This document shows, one piece after another, positions 13,101 through 22,100 of a stretch of 64,000 nucleotides of DNA; positions within the stretch are counted from its first letter, which is position 1; each line of letters opens with the position of its first letter. The notes under the pieces are model-generated. The model searched no databases and was not told the origin of the DNA. It saw only the letters and a list, made by a program, of their open reading frames with translations. A program made the position numbers and the translations under genes. The DNA is from Siphonodentalium dalli. Taxonomy: Eukaryota > Mollusca > Scaphopoda > Gadilida > Siphonodentaliidae. The stretch is from assembly GCA_032622095.1 (NCBI GenBank), contig CP136063.1:281721426-281785425 (forward strand), written 5' to 3'.

Positions 13101-16100
13101 GACTTGTATATATAAGAGAAATGCATTGGCACAGGGTTTTCGCAAAATTTCAGGAAGATCCAGCCATGGAAGGGTTAATTTCACATAATTTTATCAGTTA
13201 TCAGTTTCTATTAAGAACAGAAAAATACCATTATAAATTTGGTCGTAAGATAATACATTTATTTGAGATTATGGGATTGAAAATGAAGAATATGAAACAA
13301 AAAATTCTACATTTGGTAGGGAATGGGCAAACAAAGATTTTAATAAAAGCAAGCCTTGAAATGGTGTGTCTGTCATTTGCAGAATGAGGTCCCCAGAGGG
13401 TGAATTTTGTGATGCTAGCCCGCTATGTGGGGTAGCATCACTAAATTCACCCTCTGTGGACCTCATTCTGCAAATGACAGACACACTATTTCAAGGCTTG
13501 AATAAAAGGTCACTGACCAACATCTCCCCCTGACGAAGGTGGCAGGTTTGAAGGATTTATGGGTTTCCATTCCCTATACTACTTACACCAATATGATACA
13601 AAGTGCATATTCACTAAATATGGTGCACATCTTCAATGTGTCGAGAAAGGGCCAATAACTCTAAAATAAAAAACATAAAACATTTCTATGTCGAAAATGG
13701 CAATAAATCTGCCAAAATGACTCCGACTGAAGTCAAAATCGCAGGTTCCCATGCTGGTTGACATATGTGCCAAGTTTAAAAAAAATTTACAGGAAAATGA
13801 TGGAATACAAGCTCGGACCAAAGATGCGTCCCAGGATGTACGATTCTATGTTGAAAAAGGGCAATAACTCTGCCAAAATGAGTGACGAAACTCAAAATCA
13901 CAGGTGCGCAGGTTCCCATGCTGGTTGATACATGTGCCAATTTAAAAACAAATTTAGCAAAAAGTACAGAATACAGCTAGGCTCGGACAAAGTTCCGGAT
14001 GGATGCACATACGGACGGATGAGGGTCATTACTATACTCCAACGGAATGTCGGGGAACAATAATAGCAGTCTGATGGCCAGTGTTCATTTAGACACAGAA
14101 ATTAAGTCTAATTTTACAAATGAAGGTGCCATAATACTGTGTCCACACAACTTTTATTGCAAATCTGAATGTAAAATGATTAGTAAATGTGATGGACAGA
14201 AATCCTGAATCAATGTATTTCCCAAATGTTGTGTCTTTGTTGACATCACAAAAGTAATTTGACATTAACCCTTTCATGATGGGAGCTGTGCTGGTGCAGC
14301 ATTAAATATCATGTGCCAGTGCATTCTCTTAGATATGCGAGTCTTCCATAGGGAGCCTCGCATATATAAGAGAATGCACTGGCTTACAAGATCAAGGTAA
14401 ATATTGCTAGGCTAATGCATTATCTTATATATGTGATGCTCTCTATGGGATACTCGCATATATAAGAGAATGCATTGGCACAGGGTTTTCAGGTTTTCGC
14501 AAAATTTCAGGCAGCTCCAGTCATGGAATGGTTAATATAGATATATGCCTCGATCTCTCATCACTTTGAACAAGAAAAACCTGGTATCTCGGCCATAAAT
14601 TGGAGACCCCCCCCCCCTCCATAACCATAGGGGGTGGATTTCCAACAGTTGGAAAGCTTGAGGTACCAGTTGGTAGAAAAGTCCTACTAAGGGGGGTGGG
14701 GGGAGTCCAAATATAACTAAAATGGAATATCCAAACAAAACAATTGAACACTCCACTGAATGTACTCATAGTGGTGAACATCTATATCAAATTTCATTGA
14801 GATCCGACAATCTGTGGTTGAGATATCTGCTCAGACAGACGGATGTAAGATAGGACACATGTAATCTACAATACCCACCATTTCCTTCGGTCATTGGGGT
14901 ATAGTTATTAAGGCATTGTATATATGTACCTTGTATCGCTGCCATAGATTAACTGGTGGCCCCCTCTATAGTTATTAAGGCATTGTATATATATGTACCT
15001 TGTATCGCTGCCATAGATTAACTGGGGGCCCCCTCTTGATGTTCGCATGTATCACGAGGGCATTATAAATATTAATAAAGAAAGCCACTTTTTCATCCCG
15101 ACTAGCCTTCTCGATCTGAACCCTTTGTAGTTCTTTGGTAAGTTTCTCATATGCTTTGAATTCCGCACTAGCTGCAATTGCTTTGTAGTTGACTTTCTGG
15201 AACAGAATAGAATTTTTAAAATGAAAGAAATGAGAAAATGCACCTTGAAAAATTGACATGAAAAAGTTAAGATTTTTATAGTTTGGACAGGTTTGGAGCT
15301 GTAAATAATTATTCACTAGACCTTCTGTTCATATCTGCCAATTTCATATTTTTTTTAAATAGCCGTCATGTGACATTTTATTCTTAGCAACTGTACATGT
15401 ATGGCATTTAAACCAAGCGACTGGAGACAAACTTGAACATTACATGGGCTCAAAAGTAGTAAATAATGTTTAGGCAGATTATTGTGCTTTTTAAACATTT
15501 AATGATTTTTTGTGCTACACAACAATGAATATTTTAGTTTTCAGTGGCAGAAATAAGAAGTTCATTGGCAGATAGTCTGAACCTGGCTAATATCCCTGTA
15601 CTGTTATAATCACCTTGCCATCTTCAGATAAGAAGGCCGAGTACAACTTCAAGATGACTTGCCGAACTGTTTCGCCAACTTCACCCGCTGTAAAAATATA
15701 ATCAAGTCAAATAAGATGCCTTCCAATCAATTCTTCTCCAAGAAATAGTGTTCATCACAATGAACACAATGGACACATTGGCAAAATGTTATAATTTGTT
15801 CATAAATCTCCATTAGGCCAGTAAAAATAAATTCCTGTGTTTCAAGGTGCTTATAAATGGATAATGACATGATTTAGAGAGGTATTTTAGGAAGATATGA
15901 AAATTTGATAGATTTACATTCCCTCCTGACCCTATTTTTAGTCCCCTCCTCAATTTATTTTTCATTTTGTATAAACTGTTTTCTCATATTACGTTTTAAT
16001 GACCCATTAATTGGTCTATTTTCATCAAGTTGGACAATATAAATCACCTTATATCATATAAGATAGGATACTGCTTCAATATCCAAAAGTGACCAGAACC

Positions 16101-19100
16101 ATTTATGTTAGGAAGAATAAAATGTAAAAAAATAAAATTTCACTCCGTCCCATTTTTCTGAAAAAGTGGGATGTAATTCTAGCAATTTATTTATATTAAC
16201 CTGATCACTATTATTTTAAATAATTTCAATTAACAGTTACATCACCGAAGAGAAGGCTAGGTGAGTTTTGCTAAATAACAATTTCATAAAATATTAATTG
16301 TAGCATTAGTTTAGATCTTGTGTTGTTTGGACCAATCATGCTATACAACAATGAAGCTCACCAGGCCTTGCAGCACAATCAGACAGTGTTCCAGCATTCA
16401 GCGCTGTTGATTCGTCATCATCAAGCAGTCGATATAACGTATCTGTCTCCTGAAATGTCTCCCCTTCTTTTACGTTGTGGCCGAAATGTTCATCAATCAG
16501 ATGCTGGCCAATCTCTAAAGCTTCCGCCCGCTCTGCAACAGATAGATTTAGATATAGAGATATTCAGACATTGGCATATTCCTTAACCCTTTCATGACGG
16601 GATTTGCATTAAAGACCCTGTGCCGGAGCATTCTCTTATATATGCAAGTCTCCCATAGGAGAGAATGCATTGGCACACAAGATCAAGGTAAATATTGTTT
16701 AAAAATAGGCCAATGCATTCTCTTATATATGTGAGGTGCCTATGGGCGACTCACATATATAAGAGAATGCATTGGCACAGGGTTTTCGCAAAATTTCAGG
16801 AAGTCCAGTGTTTCTATACCTGTTGTCTTAAAAGTATTGAAATATCCATACATTTGAAGAATGGACATTCTAATGTATAAACTTAGATCAGAACCAGAAT
16901 AATAAAACAAAAAATATAAAACACATGCACAAAAATATCTTATAAAGTTTGGGTATGACAAAAATGCATTAGTCACCTCGATTATGCATTTTATATTCTG
17001 CAAATTAGGGGATATAGAAACTGAACAGAAGCGAACAAGTAACAAAACTATGTTAATTTGACACTATAGATATTTCCCAGAAGATGAGGCCTAAGCAGAA
17101 TGAGGTCCCCAGAGGGTGATGCTAGCCCACTGTTTAAGTGACAATGGAAGTCTGCAGAGATTGATACATGCAGGAGATATGGGTGGTTCTCTGTATTATG
17201 GAGGTTTTCCCTAAAGCAATCAGAGAATCACACAGACAATCTGTGAAACTTAACATCTCTGATCTGAAAGGGTTAATGCCTCAGTTATACAGCTATATAG
17301 ATGAATTTACTTAAGTCATGAATGGTCGTATTCAATTGTGACAGGAAATTTCTTATAATATTTACATCTGACATCAATCGGTCAATGAAACCATGGCAAC
17401 AAATGTTAGACATGCTTGAATAGTCCAGACCTCAGGGCTTTTCACAATGAAACTGTAATACAAAGTGTTTATTCTCAACTCTATTCTGGTTGTACTGTTT
17501 ACATATTTGATTTTCGGCATGAGTCAATTTGGTTTCATTCGCCTACACATTTCTTTTTCAATGTATTATGCTATCTGCCATGACAAACTGAAATGTAAAT
17601 AATCTTTCATCTTTCAATAGATCGAGTAATAAGGTAATATTCACATGTCTATGTGAACTGAATGAAATCACCCCTTGGTATGTAAGGAGACGGATAGAAA
17701 CTGTAATCATTTATCTTTTAACCCTTTCATGATGAGAGCCATGCTGGTGCAGCATTAAAACTCCTGTGCCAGTGCATTCTCTTATATATTATATCTTATA
17801 TATTATAGAATGCACTGGCTTACATGTTCAAGATAAATATTGTTAGGCCAATGTATTTTGCAGGGTTCGCACTGCCACTTGCCAAATTTGCAAATGGCAA
17901 AAATAATTCACATTTGGCAAAAAATATGTTCATTTGGCAAAAGTTTTGGCAAGTCACTTTTTAATTGCTCAATAAAGTTGAAAAATATTGGTCAATCAAT
18001 ACCATTCATTTTAGGAAACTATTACAATAGAATTATATTAGTGGTGTTTTATATGGTTTCGGAAGAGCTAACACCTCCATTAAGATGCAATTAATCTGGT
18101 AACATTATTATCGATGGGTGGATGGCTTACCAGTATTTAGTGTGGTGGCGGTGTTTACATAGCTAATCCTCTTGTGATGTTTCCTTGTGACGAAGCAACT
18201 CTTCTACCATTTTATTGTTTGGTGATTGGTTTATTGTTGTAAGATAAACCACAATAGAGATGCCAGTATAATTATTAACTAACTGCTTTCCTATCAATAT
18301 CAAATGTTGTTCAAACCGCGAGTGTCGAAACATAAAACTCAAACAAGGTTGAAGAAAATGATACTATCAGGGATAACATTTGGCAAATTCTGACAGAATT
18401 TGGCAAAAAATATTTTCATTTGGCAAATAATTTGGCAATAGTAAAGTTTGGTCCAGCAACCTTGCATATATAAGAGAATGCATTGGCACAGGGATTTCAC
18501 ATAATTTCTGGAAGCTCCAGTCATGTAAGGGTTAAATAATATTAAACCCTTTCTTTACTGAGTGGATTCTCCCAGCAGTTATCGAAGGAGACATTGGAAT
18601 GATCTATTATTCATTTGGAGGGATGTCCAGAAAATATAAGCAAACGACAGACTGGTGAAATGATAATACAAGTGCAGAGGATTCCTATTCATGGAAGATA
18701 AATGTTCCCATATAAATAAATTCAATAAACTACCTATGGCCATTTGATGAACTTATTTTTATCTGAATACAGTAATGCTCTAATTAATCGACTCCTTAAC
18801 CACAGCAGAATTATGGGTAACTTTTCAGGATTTAGTCGGAAATATGGCTTGTTGCCATTCATTGGAATCTAGCCGAGAGCTTTCCGATGAATGGCAACAA
18901 GCCATATTTCCGACTAAATCCTGAAAAGTTACCCATAATTCTGCTGTGGTTAAGGAGTCGATTAATTAGAGCATCACTGTATATCCTGAGAGAATTACTC
19001 GTCAACGAGTATTTAGTGAAGAAAGGATTAAAGGGAGACTCTACACCAATTTCAATAAATTCCTGGTAATAACAACGATCTAATATCGATATTATATAGA

Positions 19101-22100
19101 ACAATAATTAATTTGAGTCGAAGATATCTTCTTTAAACGTTCAGGTTAACAGGTTATCTTAAGCCATAAATTAAATTATGAATTTCAGTGTACAATACGT
19201 AATCAAATTAATTGATGGAAAGTGGATTGGGCAACATGTGGCACACATGATAGTGTAAAAAAAACATTGATTAGTGACTGTACAAAAACATTGATTAGTG
19301 ACTGTACAAAAACATTGATTAGTGACTGTACAAAAACATTGATTAGTGACTGTACAAAAACTTAAATGAGTAAGTGGGATTATTATGCATATAATATAAC
19401 ATTAATATGATATATTCGCTTGTATATGTAAACTGTAAAAAAATTCTCGACGATGATAGTTCTATTTTTGCATTCCGGCTAATCTGCCATCCGTAACATT
19501 ACTTCACACTGAACAGACTTTGATAAAATGGAAATCAGGTAACCTTATACTACAAAGCAGAGACTATAGAAACCAACAGCAACAATTGAGTGCAGTAGCC
19601 CTTTAAGATATGGATGTTGATTTGCTTGTGTTCCATGGAGAATTGATGCAAGTCGGTATGTTAAGCCAAAACATGCCACACAAAAATATGTCAGATCAAC
19701 TTCTATCCATAATTCATGGAACACAACAAAATCAACATCAATTCCTTACTTTTAGTTTCAACTGGCATATTAATTGAGCATTTCGCATCCATTTTTTACA
19801 CTGCTCGAATGCATGTATGAGTGTAAATATATCTTTATGGATAAAACCAGTTTACAATCACAAACCATTGTTTGTGCGTATCCATCTTCAAGTATATCAT
19901 CAGGCATTGAATGTATCATTTTTAGGCAAATACAACTACATTACACAATATTTTCTTTGGTATTCACCATTCAGTACACAATATCTTTGTCACTGAACAA
20001 TTTAGAACAACTATGTAAGGCAAAACGCTAGTTCTTTCTATAATTCCTCACTGAACATAGATTTACTAATAACATGTTTCGTCACGCCTGCATATTTCAA
20101 AACGATGCGTAACCAATTTTTCTTCCACCTGGTTTGGTGCTTAGGTAACCCATAAGTTACCAGAAGAGTTACACAAACTGTTATAATCAACTACTGATGG
20201 GAAACTCATTGAACTATTAATTTAGAATGTCACAATTTGAGACTTGATTGAGCAATAAGGTCGTGAGACCTACAGAAAACTTTGGTTCAACCTGTTTTCG
20301 TTCGCAGCAATTTCATTTTAGGTAACCTCCAGGCGAACTGAACAGTTGTTCGCCTCAAATTTGCAGGCCTGTTTAAGTTTTCACCATCGGGTGAATTAAA
20401 TCTTTGCCACTGAATTAGTTAGGACAGTTGTACTGCTGCCACCAATGGAGTCTAATAAACATAAGAGTTACTAAAGCACATCAAGCCTGAATATAGTGTG
20501 TCTGATATTTGCAGAATGAGGTCCCCAGAGGGTGAATTTAGTGATGCTACCCCGCACAATGGGCGAGCATCACCAAATTCACCCTCTGTGGACCTCATTC
20601 TCATTAGACCTTATCTTCTGGGAAGTGCCTATTGTCTCAAATTAACTTTGCTTTTACTTACTTTTTCTCTTTTGTTCAGTTTCTATATCCCCTAATTTGC
20701 AGAATATAAATTACATAATAGAGGTGACTAATGGGTGAACATCAACTTCAACTGGGGAACTTCAATCTGATCCTAGTTCTCCCATAGCAGTTAAGGCCTA
20801 AGCAGAATGAGGTCCACTGAGGGTGAATTTGATCACACAAGCCCGCTATGCAGTATAGAGTCACTAAAATTACCCTCTGGGGACCTCATTCTGTTAATGT
20901 TAGACAAACTAAATTCAGACTTGACGGACATGTTTCGTTTTCCCCATCCAATGCACAAAATCTTTGCCGCTGAATGAGTTGGAACAGCTGTTCAGACTCC
21001 ATGCTGATAGTTCTTAATAATTCCCCATGAAATATAGATTTACTAACCGACATGCTTGGTTTTCACCATCCAGTGGACGAAATCCTTGCCGCTGAACGAG
21101 CTAGGATAGCTATGTAGACCCCGACGTTGGTTTTTTATGATCCCGCTGCTTCTCAGATCTTTAACGAGCTCAGCATACTCATCCGGTTCACAGATTATGT
21201 CTCCTGCATCTGTATTCAGAGAACATATATTTATAAATGAAAATGAAGACATAATCCAAATAAGCAAATGGGTACCATAAAATGCATTTCTAGTCATAAA
21301 AAACATCTTGAGATGATGGGTTGAGTCAACGGGTGTGGAATCAATAGCAGGCCCTACAAATCTTAGATTTAAGGTTGAACCAAATCTTGAAACCGAAATC
21401 AGTATATTGGTTTTTAATCTAACTGAACCTCAAAACCAAAAATAGATTATCAACTGTGCCATCGCGTTAGTGGATAAATAAAACATGTTTAGGTAACAAG
21501 GTGTGCATATAGCAAAATTAACATATTATTTACATGGATATTTCCAACATGGAACCTTGTGAAATAACATAAATGTCTAAACCAAATATCATCAACAAGT
21601 AAAAATTTAATTTATTGACGGGGAGAGCTTTCCGATGAATGGCAACAAGCCATATTTCCTACTAAATCCTGAAAAGTTACCCATAATTCTGTTGTGGTTA
21701 TGGAGTCGATTACTTAACCCTTTACCCAACAAACCGGCCAAAACCGGCCAAATAAAGCTTCAACAGCCTAAAATATCTTCGGTCTGTCTCAATAGAACCA
21801 TACAAATATGGATATCATTGGAACCGGCTCCTTGACCACATTGTGATAGTTACAGTTATGCCCTGTGCCAATGCATTCTCTTATATATGCGAGTCGACCA
21901 TAGGTCGCCTCGCATATATAAGAGAATGCATTGGCCTAAAAAAAATCTTTTTACCATTTTTTCTTACATTCTTTAACAATTTTATAATTTTTAATTTGTT
22001 AAGCCAATGCATTCTCTTATATATGCGAGGCGACCTATGGTCGACTCGCATATATAAGAGAATGCATTGGCACAGGGCCCTTCTGTTGGGTAAAGGGTTA

